Shown piece after piece: positions 8,843-17,021 of a stretch of DNA of 64,000 nucleotides. Below the pieces are notes generated by a model. The model searched no databases and was not told the DNA's origin. It saw only the letters and a list, made by a program, of their open reading frames with translations. The DNA lies in assembly GCF_002608075.1 (NCBI RefSeq), contig NZ_LAHA01000013.1, positions 1 through 64,000 of the forward strand, read 5' to 3'. A program made the position numbers and the translations under genes. This stretch comes from Nostoc linckia z4. GTDB lineage: Bacteria > Cyanobacteriota > Cyanobacteriia > Cyanobacteriales > Nostocaceae. Positions within the stretch are counted from its first letter, which is position 1. The number at the start of each line of letters is the position of its first letter.

Positions 8843-11800
8843 ATGCAATTCAACGAGCGGCTGATTGATTTACCTACCTTATATCATGTTATTAATCGTA
8901 CTCCCATAACGATTAATCCTGATAATTATGTAGTCGAAGCTATTGTCTTAATGAATCAGGAAAGATGTCATAAATATGCACAGTCTAGTTATATATCATG
9001 GGATTTCAGGCTACAAGAGCGATCGCTAACTGATTGTGTCTTGGTTATGGAAGCAGGAAAATTATTAGGTATTTTTACACAACAAGATGTAGTCAGACTC
9101 ATAGCTTCTGCAATTGATTTATCGAAGACAACAATGGCCGAGGTGATGAGGCAGCCAGTTGTTACCCTGAGAGAATCAGATGCTCAAGATATTTTCATGG
9201 TCTTATCGCTGTTCCGCCACCGTCAAATTCACCATTTGCCAGTTTTAGATGATGATGGACAATTGGTAGGAATCATCGGTGAGGCTGACTTGCTACAAGC
9301 GTTTGATTTAGTCAAAATGGCTGGGGTTGTTGAAGGATTGCAACAATGTTTCCAAAAACCCACAGATGAGTTTACCCAAGCTAATGAGCAAGTTGAAATA
9401 GACCAAATGCGCTACCAAACTCAAAATTACTTGAAACTATGGGTTGAAGCACAATCTCGTGAAATTATCCAAGTTAATCAACAACTTCAGCAAGCCCTAG
9501 AAGAATTTCGGACGACACAAGAGGAACTGCGGCAACAAAATGAAGAACTGCTGACTGCTCGCGAGATCATAGAATTAGAGCGGCGGCGTTACCAAGATTT
9601 GTTTGAGTTTGCTCCAGATGGTTACTTGGTAACTAATACAGCAGGTGTTATCCAAGAGGTTAATCAGACGGCAGCAACGTTGCTGGCTATGCCCCAAGAA
9701 TATTTGTTAAACAAACCTTTAGTATTGTTTGTTGCTCAGGAAGACCGCCAGATCTTTAGCACCCGATTGAAAAATTGCCAGCAGGTGCAGGAGTGGGAAA
9801 TAAACCTCAAACCACAGAAAAAGAAACCTTTCCTGGCTAGGATTAAAGTGACTGCGATTTACGACTCACAAAACGAGCAAATTGGCTGGCGGTGGTTACT
9901 TTGCAATATTACCGAACGGCAACAAGCAAAAGAAGCACTGCGCCAAGCTCACAATCAGTTAGAAGCACGAGTGGCGGAACGAACAGCAGAACTTGTGTTG
10001 TCTAACGCACTGTTGCAAAAAGAAATTGGGCAACGCCAACGGATGGAAGAGGCATTAAGGCAAAGTGAAAACCTCTATCGCCAACTGGTAGAAAGCCAAA
10101 CGGACATTATTATTCGCATTGATTTGCAAGGGCAGGTAACCTTTGCCAATGCGGCTGCTTGTCAAACCTTTGGTTGGAGGGCAGATGAGTTTCGTACTCA
10201 GTCGATTGTTGACTTTCTTCATCCAGATGACTTACCGCAAGCCAAGGAAAATATCACAAGTTTAATATCTTCCTCTTGTGTATTGACAACTGGTGAGCGA
10301 CGTGCATTTACTGTTAACGGTATTCGCTGGTTTCAATGGAAGAGTATTGGGATTAGAAACGAAGAAGGAGAAATTGTTGAAATTCAAGGGGTAGGGAGAG
10401 ACATTACCGAACAGCAAGCAGCAATGCGCGATCGCCAAATTGCCGAAGAAGCACTGCGCCAAAGTGAAGAGAAATTCCGCTATTTCGCCGAAAATACCGA
10501 AGCAGTGATTTGGATTGCTAGCGCTAATTCATTGAAACCTTTGTACATTAGTCCTGCTTATGAAAAAATTTGGGGTCGTTCTTGTGAGATTTTGTTTGAG
10601 CAACCAGAGTTTTGGATAGATACGGTTTATCCAGACGATCGCCAATGCGCCAGCCAATTCATAGAACAACTGCTGAAAAATCAGTCGGCTTCAGCAGAAT
10701 ATCGAATTTTCCAACTTGATGGCTCCTTACGCTGGATTTGGAATCGGGGCTTTTCTGTGTGCGATGACGAAGGAAAAATTAACTACTACAGCGGTATCGC
10801 CGAAGATATCACAGAGCGCAAACTCGCGGAAGAATCACTGCGCGAAAGTGAAGCGCGATTGAATTTAGCTCTAGAAACTGCCCACATGGGCATCTGGGAC
10901 AGGAACCTCAAAGCCAACACCGTTATTTGGTCTGCCAATATGGGACTACTTTATGGTTTGCCCTCCGGTAGCCCATGTCCCAGCTTTGAAGAGTATCTAA
11001 ATTTAATCCATCCAGAAGACCGAGAATCTGTGGTTACATGTATAACTCGCGTTCTTGAAGAAGGAAGAGGAACCATAGAGTATCGAGTCGTCTGGCCTGA
11101 TGGCAGTATACACTGGTTAAACTGTACGAGCCAGGTATACTACAACGAAATCGGCGAGCCGATACGAACCATCGGTACAAACAGAGATATCACCGATCGC
11201 AAACTCAACGAACAAAAAATCTCCGAACAAGCGGCTCTACTTGATATTGCCACCGATGCCATATTAGTCAGAGATTTCCAATTCCAAATATTATTTTGGA
11301 ATAAAGGTGCAGAGCGGATCTACGGTTGGCTCTCAAAAGAGGTGCTGGAAAAAGACTCTAGAGAGATTTTGTTTGCACCAGAAACTCAAACGCAATTAGA
11401 AGTGCCCCTAAAAAGTGTAATTGAAAAAGGTTGTTGGCAAGGTGAGTTAAATAAAATTACCAAATCTGGTAAGAAAATTGTCGTTGAAAGCCGTTGGACA
11501 TTAATGCAGGATGGAAACGGTAAACCCAAATCTATCCTCTGTGTTGACACAGATATTACAGAAAAAAAACAACTCCAAGAACAGTTTTTTCGTACCCAGC
11601 GATTGGAAAGCGTTGGTACTCTTGCAGGCGGCATTGCCCACGACTTGAATAATATATTGACGCCAATTTTAGCTGCATCTCAATTGTTACAAAACAAATT
11701 GTTTCAAGAGGAAGAGCGTTGTCAACAACTAATGACACTTGTAGAAAGCAACGCTAGACGCGGGGCGACATTAGTCAAGCAAGTCTTATCCTTTACGCGA

Positions 11801-12718
11801 GGATTTCAAGGAGAGCGCAGAATTATCCAAGTTGAGTATTTGATTTCAGAAATTATCCAAATCACTCAGCAAACATTTCCTAAATCCATTGAATTTTCCA
11901 CAAGCATTGCAGAAGATATTTGGGCTGTGACTGGAGACACCACACAACTACATCAAGTATTGATGAATCTCATAGTAAATGCTCGTGATGCTCTCCCAGA
12001 TGGCGGCATTATTGCTATTTCTGCAACCAATCAGTTTCTTGATGAAACTTATACAAAAATGAATCTTGATGCCAAAGTTGGTAATTATATTGTGATTACT
12101 ATTACCGATAATGGAATAGGCATACCGCCAGAAATATTAGATAAAATTTTTGAGCCATTTTTTACTACAAAAGGCGTTAATACAGGGACTGGGCTAGGAC
12201 TTTCAACTGCACTTGGGATTGTTAAAAGCCACGGTGGTTTTATTAAAGTATCCAGCCGAGTTGGTAAAGGTAGCAAATTTCGAGTTTTTTTACCAGCGGT
12301 GCAAGCAACGGAAGTACTGAATGTAGAAAATTTAGAAGCACATACAGGACAGGGAGAATTAATTTTAGTTGTAGATGACGAACCTCAAATTCGTGAAATT
12401 GCTCAAATCATCCTCGAAAATCACAATTACAAAATGCTCGCTGCCAGTACAGGCATTGAAGCCATTGCCCTTTATGCCCAGTACAAGCATCAAATTAAAG
12501 CTGTATTAATGGATATCATGATGCCAGAAATGGATGGTATCATCGCTATTCGCACCTTACAAAAAATGAACAAAGAAGTTAAAATTATTGCCTGTAGCGG
12601 TTTGAATTCAATGGAAATGTTGACTGAAGCTGCTGATACCAAGGTGCAAGCAGTTTTATCAAAACCGTACACAGCAAAAGAATTGTTGAAAATATTAGAC
12701 CAAATATTTAGAAATTGA
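8843..12718 (+). CDS. CBS-PAS hybrid sensor histidine kinase with C-terminal receiver
   Basis: A 1291-aa soluble hybrid kinase. Domain order: a CBS pair (about 10-160; LLGIFTQQDVVRL and LVGIIGEADLLQAFD), a coiled coil (about 190-250), then about five PAS/PAC modules (starting near 250, 410, 540, 670 and 800). PAC-type tails such as CNITERQQAKEAL and GVGRDITEQQ end several of these. HisKA has GGIAHDLNNILTP with His933. HATPase_c has TDNGIGIPPEILDKIFEPFF and GTGLGLSTALGIVKSHGG. The C-terminal receiver is VVDDEP...VLMDIMMPEMDG (Asp1224) with SKPY. The HDLNN His box is typical of hybrid PAS kinases. CBS domains suggest adenylate/energy sensing; PAS domains may bind redox or light cofactors. The first PAS resembles that of the kinase at 20461-21876, so the two are paralogous in that region. 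Confidence 0.95.
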   Translation: MQFNERLIDLPTLYHVINRTPITINPDNYVVEAIVLMNQERCHKYAQSSYISWDFRLQERSLTDCVLVMEAGKLLGIFTQQDVVRLIASAIDLSKTTMAEVMRQPVVTLRESDAQDIFMVLSLFRHRQIHHLPVLDDDGQLVGIIGEADLLQAFDLVKMAGVVEGLQQCFQKPTDEFTQANEQVEIDQMRYQTQNYLKLWVEAQSREIIQVNQQLQQALEEFRTTQEELRQQNEELLTAREIIELERRRYQDLFEFAPDGYLVTNTAGVIQEVNQTAATLLAMPQEYLLNKPLVLFVAQEDRQIFSTRLKNCQQVQEWEINLKPQKKKPFLARIKVTAIYDSQNEQIGWRWLLCNITERQQAKEALRQAHNQLEARVAERTAELVLSNALLQKEIGQRQRMEEALRQSENLYRQLVESQTDIIIRIDLQGQVTFANAAACQTFGWRADEFRTQSIVDFLHPDDLPQAKENITSLISSSCVLTTGERRAFTVNGIRWFQWKSIGIRNEEGEIVEIQGVGRDITEQQAAMRDRQIAEEALRQSEEKFRYFAENTEAVIWIASANSLKPLYISPAYEKIWGRSCEILFEQPEFWIDTVYPDDRQCASQFIEQLLKNQSASAEYRIFQLDGSLRWIWNRGFSVCDDEGKINYYSGIAEDITERKLAEESLRESEARLNLALETAHMGIWDRNLKANTVIWSANMGLLYGLPSGSPCPSFEEYLNLIHPEDRESVVTCITRVLEEGRGTIEYRVVWPDGSIHWLNCTSQVYYNEIGEPIRTIGTNRDITDRKLNEQKISEQAALLDIATDAILVRDFQFQILFWNKGAERIYGWLSKEVLEKDSREILFAPETQTQLEVPLKSVIEKGCWQGELNKITKSGKKIVVESRWTLMQDGNGKPKSILCVDTDITEKKQLQEQFFRTQRLESVGTLAGGIAHDLNNILTPILAASQLLQNKLFQEEERCQQLMTLVESNARRGATLVKQVLSFTRGFQGERRIIQVEYLISEIIQITQQTFPKSIEFSTSIAEDIWAVTGDTTQLHQVLMNLIVNARDALPDGGIIAISATNQFLDETYTKMNLDAKVGNYIVITITDNGIGIPPEILDKIFEPFFTTKGVNTGTGLGLSTALGIVKSHGGFIKVSSRVGKGSKFRVFLPAVQATEVLNVENLEAHTGQGELILVVDDEPQIREIAQIILENHNYKMLAASTGIEAIALYAQYKHQIKAVLMDIMMPEMDGIIAIRTLQKMNKEVKIIACSGLNSMEMLTEAADTKVQAVLSKPYTAKELLKILDQIFRN

Positions 12719-12768
12719 GAATTTAGGTTAAGATTTGTTGACTGATGACTGGGAAGAGGATGGGGAGG

Positions 12769-12931
12769 CAATAGGGTTCGGTTAAAGGGGAAAGGGGAAA
12801 GGGGAAAGGGGAAAGGGAAAAGGGGAAAGGGGAAAGGGGAAAAGGGGAAAGGGGAAAGGGGAAAAGGGGAAAGGTTTCAAATACATCCTTTATCCCTTAC
12901 CCCTTAATCTACTGCTTATGCGAACCGTATT
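12769..12931. mobile_element. MITE-like element, copy 2 (inverted, with expanded heptamer array)
   Basis: Starts CAATAGGGTTCGG and ends CGAACCGTATT, matching the ends of the element at 7070-7187 with a few changes. Its interior is the reverse complement of copy 1 (GGTTTCAAATACATCC, CCCTTACCCCTTAA), but with about 95 bp of AAAGGGG repeats (12782-12875). It fills most of the 305-bp gap after the hybrid kinase. Confidence 0.75.
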
Positions 12932-13023
12932 ACCTCATCTCTCTACTTCACTCACAACTTCCTCAAATTGTTGTTTTAATGTGGGTGTGTGGGTAAGATA
13001 TTGCCAAAGTTGGGATACTCCCG

Positions 13024-13407
13024 ATGAATATTGTTAGGAAGATTAATGATGAGTTAGCGATCGCTGGACAAATTACGTTAGTTCAGCTAAAACAAATAGC
13101 TGATGAAGGTTATAAGTCTGTAGTGAATTTGCGTTTACCTGATGAAACAGGTTTGTTAGCTAATGAAAAGGAAAAAATTGAGCTGTTGGGATTGTACTAT
13201 CTAAACCTACCTTTCAAAGCTCAAGATATTAATGATGTAGTCATGCTGGAAATATTTCAGAGAATTGCTGAATTACCAAAACCGACGTTGATTCATTGTG
13301 ATAATTCAATTCGCTCAGCCACTATAGTATTGCTATATATTGCCTTAAAACAAGGCATAGCTTTTGATAAAGCGCTGCAAAAAGTTATTAATTTAGGTTT
13401 AATTTAG
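13024..13407 (+). CDS. DUF442-type protein tyrosine phosphatase-like protein
   Basis: A 127-aa protein of the DUF442/beta-lactamase-hydrolase-like phosphatase group (dual-specificity phosphatase fold). Segments IAGQITLVQLKQIADEGYKSVVNLRLPDE and LGLYYLNLPF are typical. The P-loop reads H91-CDNSIRS, retaining Cys92 and Arg97 but with the usual Gly of the family's CRSGTRS loop replaced by Ser. Activity is therefore possible but not assured. DUF442 proteins are often linked to sulfide or thiol metabolism; nothing in the neighbourhood supports that here. Complete and cytoplasmic. Confidence 0.82.
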   Translation: MNIVRKINDELAIAGQITLVQLKQIADEGYKSVVNLRLPDETGLLANEKEKIELLGLYYLNLPFKAQDINDVVMLEIFQRIAELPKPTLIHCDNSIRSATIVLLYIALKQGIAFDKALQKVINLGLI

Positions 13408-13518
13408 CTTAATTTTATACAGTGATAGCCTGAAAAATTGGAAATATCGGAATTTTGTCCTGATTCAGCAAGCTCTACTTAATCATTGCCTAAAGTAATT
13501 CCAAATTAGGAATTTATC

Positions 13519-13770
13519 CTAGTGTTTAGACACAGAGGAATTGGCAATATAGTTATTTTCTTCGATTAAACGACTGTAATTTTCTTTGATTAAACGGCTG
13601 TAAGTTCTTTGGGGAATAAAATGAAGTGGATTGTAACCAATGAAACGCAAAATCAGCACACAGGCCCAGGAATATCGACCATCGGTAATTGCTGCAATTA
13701 CCTGCTCTAATTGTTCTGGACTCATGGCTTTTTGAAAGTTTTTTTGAGAGGAAGAAATTTGGTAGTTCAT
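13519..13770 (-). CDS. HetP-like heterocyst commitment family protein
   Basis: 83 aa. The central block YSWACVLILRFIGYNPLHFIP followed by RTYSRLIKEN is the signature I associate with HetP and its small homologues, which tune commitment to heterocyst differentiation in Anabaena (family knowledge, recalled). The N-terminal half (SPEQLEQVIAAITDGR) is helical. After the signature the segment YSRLIKEN is followed directly by YSRLIEEN, encoded by a short tandem duplication at about 13555-13605. The length suits a compact HetP homologue rather than full-length HetP. It stands alone and probably acts as a small regulator in the cytoplasm. If right, it supports a heterocystous host. Confidence 0.72.
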   Translation of the reverse strand: MNYQISSSQKNFQKAMSPEQLEQVIAAITDGRYSWACVLILRFIGYNPLHFIPQRTYSRLIKENYSRLIEENNYIANSSVSKH

Positions 13771-14354
13771 GGTTAACCCTGGTGTAACTTACTAAAACAG
13801 TGTTATTCGATAGTGATTACTCAGCAATTTGGTCTGGTTCAAGGGTCTTGATTCGTCAATAAAAAATTTGGCTTTTGATTTTAGATAGCGTCTAGTGTCT
13901 TTGGTAAGTAAGCTCGTTGAATCAAGAATATACCAGACTTCAACCCGCAGAGTTTCAAACCAGTCCTCAATTACTAAGGAAAACTCTATCTCTGTATAAC
14001 ATTCCTATTTGATTTGTTAACTTACTTTTGGGAGAAGATGATAAACAATAAATGTTGTTTACAACTCATTTAGGATTGTTACAGTTATGCCTGATTGAGA
14101 AGTTATACACATCTAGAATAATATGTATTTGCGTCTGCTTTAGCCAATTTGGCAGTTTTTTTAATCAAAAAAATTTGTATTTTTTGATTCTAGAAGTTTG
14201 TATCTATCTTCATTCTTTCATACCACAGCTAGAAGCAGCAGTAGTCCTATTTATCTACCATTATAGTAATAATGTGTCTTCCAGAACTATCAAGAGAACA
14301 AATTGCAGGTAGAGGAGAAAAAATCAAGTTCTGAATTAGTTAAATCTCTGGAAT
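13771..14354. other. Intergenic/promoter region before the sucrose synthase
   Basis: A 590-bp AT-rich gap between divergent genes (HetP-like on -, sucrose synthase on +). An 86-codon frame at 14052-14312 is Cys/Phe/Ile-rich and unlike a protein. The region presumably carries both promoters; I could not pick confident boxes. Confidence 0.45.
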
Positions 14355-14360
14355 TTGGTC

Positions 14361-16781
14361 ATGTATGAATTATTTCAAGCTGTATTGAACAGTGAAGAAA
14401 AAACTGTTCTACGTCAGTTGATAGATATTTTGAGTGCTTCTGGTAAGCGCTACTTCCTGAGGAATGAGATTTTGCAAATTTTTGCTGACTACTGTCAGCA
14501 ATGGCAAAAACCAGCTTACTTTTATCACTCTTCTTCTGTGGGGAAAATCATACACTACACCCATGAAATAATTTTAGACAATGAATGTAGTTGGTTTGTT
14601 GTTCGTCCCCGGATTGCTAGCCAAGAAGTTTGGCAATTGACAGCTGACTTTAATAGCTTTGAGCAGAGGACACCCCAAGCGTTATTAGATGTGAGCGATC
14701 GCTTGGTGAACCGCTACCAAGATCGCATCCTAGAAATCGACCTCCATCCTTTTTACCAAGATTCTCCCAGAATCGATGACCCCAGAAATATCGGTCAAGG
14801 CTTAGGTTTTCTCAACCGTTATCTTTCCAGTCAATTATTGACTGACCCCCAACATTGGCTAGAACTTTTGTATTTAGCTTTAGACAAAATTAGTTACGAA
14901 GGAATTGAACTGCTAATTGGCGATCGCATTACCTCAGGTATACAGCTAGCTAAACAAATTAAGCTAGCCATCAAATTCCTGAGTCAGCAACCCCCAGATG
15001 AACCCTATGAAAAATTTCACTCCCAGCTGCAACAACTCGGCTTTGAACCGGGTTGGGGTAATACTGTAAGACGAGTCCGAGAAACTTTAGAACTTTTTGA
15101 TCGACTAATTTACTCGCCAGAACCCGCAATTCTAGAAACATTTGTCGCCCGTGTCCCCGCCGTATTTCGCATAGTTTTGATTTCCATACACGGCTGGGTT
15201 GGACAAGAAGATGTCTTGGGAAGAGATGAGACATTTGGTCAAGTGATTTATGTCTTGGAACAAGCCCGCAGTTTAGACAAGAAACTTCATGAAGAAATCA
15301 AACTCGCTGGTTTGGATTTTTTAGGAATTAAACCCCATGTAATTATTCTCACTAGATTAATTCCTAACTGTGAAGGAACATGTTGTAACCTGCGCTTAGA
15401 AAAAGTTGAAGATACCCAAAACACTTGGATATTGCGAGTTCCTTTTGCGGAATTCAATCCAGAAATTACCAACAATTGGATTTCCAAATTTGAAATTTGG
15501 CCATATTTAGAAACATTTGCCGCCGACGCTCAAAAAGAATTACTAACTCAATTCCAAGGTAAACCCAATCTGATAATTGGTAACTACAGCGATGGTAACT
15601 TAGTAGCTTTTCTTTTATCCCATAGCCTGAAAGTTACCCAGTGTAACATTGCTCATTCCCTAGAAAAACCGAAATATCTATTTAGTAATTTATATTGGCA
15701 AGATTTAGAAGAAAAATATCACTTTTCGGCACAATTTACCGCCGATTTAATTAGCATGAATGCAGCTGACTTCATCATCACATCGTCCTATCAAGAAATT
15801 GTCGGCACCCCCGACACCATAGGTCAGTATGAGTCATATAAGTGGTTTACTATGCCACAACTGTATCACGTAGTTGATGGCATTGATTTATTTAGTCCTA
15901 AATTTAACTTTGTACCGCCGGGAGTCAATGAAAATATTTTCTTCCCCTACAGTCAAAAATTACACCGAGAACCGCAACTTTCCACACAAATCCACGAACT
16001 ACTTTTTAGTAGCGAACATCCCCAAATATTTGGTTATTTAGATAATCTTCAGAAGCGACCCATTTTTGCCCTCGCTACTTTCACTTCCATTAAAAATCTC
16101 ACTGGTTTAGTTGAATGCTTCGGTAAAAGTCAGGCGTTGCAAGAACGTTGCAACCTGATTCTCTTAGCTAGTAAACTACATTCAGATGAAGCGACAAATC
16201 CAGAAGAAGCAGGAGAAATTAAAAAACTCCACGAAATTATTAATCAATATCAACTGCACGGCAAGATTCGTTGGTTAGCAATGCGTCTTCCCAGCCGCGA
16301 CCTCGGCGAAGCCTATAGAGTAATCGCAGATTGCCAGGGCATTTATGTACAATTTGCCCGTTTTGAATCCTTCGGCAGGTGTATTTTAGAAGCCATGATT
16401 TCTGGCTTACCAACTTTTGCAACTGAATTTGGCGGCTCTTTAGAAATTATTGAAAATCAAGAAGATGGATTTAATATTAATCCTACAGATTTAGAAGGAA
16501 CAGCAAATAAAATTTTAGACTTCCTGGAAAAATGCGAACTTCATCCCCAACACTGGCAAGAAGTTTCAGAATGGATGACTCAGCGAATTCATCATAGATA
16601 TACATGGCATTCACATACTAATCAATTATTACTGCTGACGAAAATATTTAGTTTTTGGAACTTTATTGCTCCAGAAAATAACGAAGCCAGAGATCGTTAC
16701 ATGGAAACTTTATTTCACCTGATCTATAAACCAAGAGCCGAAAAGATTTTAGAAAAACATCTTAGTAGGCATAGGGCATAG
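14361..16781 (+). CDS. sus: Sucrose synthase (divergent active site)
   Basis: An 806-aa GT4 sucrose synthase, which interconverts sucrose + UDP/ADP and NDP-glucose + fructose. Length and long matching blocks (SIHGWVGQEDVLGR, VIILTRLIPNCEGT, WPYLETFAADAQKELL, CNIAHSLEKPKYLFSNLYWQ, EIVGTPDTIGQYESYKWF, FVPPGVNENIFFPY) fit cyanobacterial SusA. ATG 14361 is preferred over the TTG two codons upstream. Three active-site blocks differ from the norm: the PDTGGQV loop reads DETFGQV; the donor-phosphate ARLDRxKN block reads ATFTSIKN, losing the conserved Arg but keeping Lys; and the EX7E block reads FESFGRCILE, both Glu kept. Activity or nucleotide choice may therefore be altered. In heterocystous cyanobacteria Sus supports sucrose cleavage for nitrogen fixation and glycogen. 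Next downstream is the GH65-HAD fusion. Confidence 0.9.
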   Translation: MYELFQAVLNSEEKTVLRQLIDILSASGKRYFLRNEILQIFADYCQQWQKPAYFYHSSSVGKIIHYTHEIILDNECSWFVVRPRIASQEVWQLTADFNSFEQRTPQALLDVSDRLVNRYQDRILEIDLHPFYQDSPRIDDPRNIGQGLGFLNRYLSSQLLTDPQHWLELLYLALDKISYEGIELLIGDRITSGIQLAKQIKLAIKFLSQQPPDEPYEKFHSQLQQLGFEPGWGNTVRRVRETLELFDRLIYSPEPAILETFVARVPAVFRIVLISIHGWVGQEDVLGRDETFGQVIYVLEQARSLDKKLHEEIKLAGLDFLGIKPHVIILTRLIPNCEGTCCNLRLEKVEDTQNTWILRVPFAEFNPEITNNWISKFEIWPYLETFAADAQKELLTQFQGKPNLIIGNYSDGNLVAFLLSHSLKVTQCNIAHSLEKPKYLFSNLYWQDLEEKYHFSAQFTADLISMNAADFIITSSYQEIVGTPDTIGQYESYKWFTMPQLYHVVDGIDLFSPKFNFVPPGVNENIFFPYSQKLHREPQLSTQIHELLFSSEHPQIFGYLDNLQKRPIFALATFTSIKNLTGLVECFGKSQALQERCNLILLASKLHSDEATNPEEAGEIKKLHEIINQYQLHGKIRWLAMRLPSRDLGEAYRVIADCQGIYVQFARFESFGRCILEAMISGLPTFATEFGGSLEIIENQEDGFNINPTDLEGTANKILDFLEKCELHPQHWQEVSEWMTQRIHHRYTWHSHTNQLLLLTKIFSFWNFIAPENNEARDRYMETLFHLIYKPRAEKILEKHLSRHRA

Positions 16782-16782
16782 G

Positions 16783-17021
16783 GGAGGCAGTGCGGTCTTG
16801 GGGTCTCCCCAAGTGGAGCAACTGCCTTCATGGGGCATGGGGCATGGAAGAGGATAAGGGAGATTTAAAACTGAAAGTTTTGAGCTTCAGAGGCTCAAAG
16901 TTAAAGTTCAAAGGTTCAAGGTTCCAGTTCAAAACCTCAAGGTTCAAACTTATTTCTCGATGCCCCATGCCCGATGCCCCATGCCCGATGCCCAGTCCCC
17001 AGTCACCACTCACCAGTCAAC
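16783..17021. repeat. Repeat-filled spacer between sus and the GH65 gene
   Basis: Holds a degenerate copy of the 62-bp dispersed repeat (16783-16827), GTTCAAAGGTTCAAGGTT-like direct repeats (16895-16950) and a GATGCCCC/ATGCCCG heptamer array (16960-17000) ending about 20 bp before the next start codon. An upstream frame extension of the GH65 gene into this array is repeat sequence, not protein. Confidence 0.8.

Noticed and set aside
14052..14312. 86-codon plus-strand frame before the sucrose synthase
   Set aside because: Cys/Phe/Ile-rich translation of AT-rich promoter DNA; no supporting start signal.
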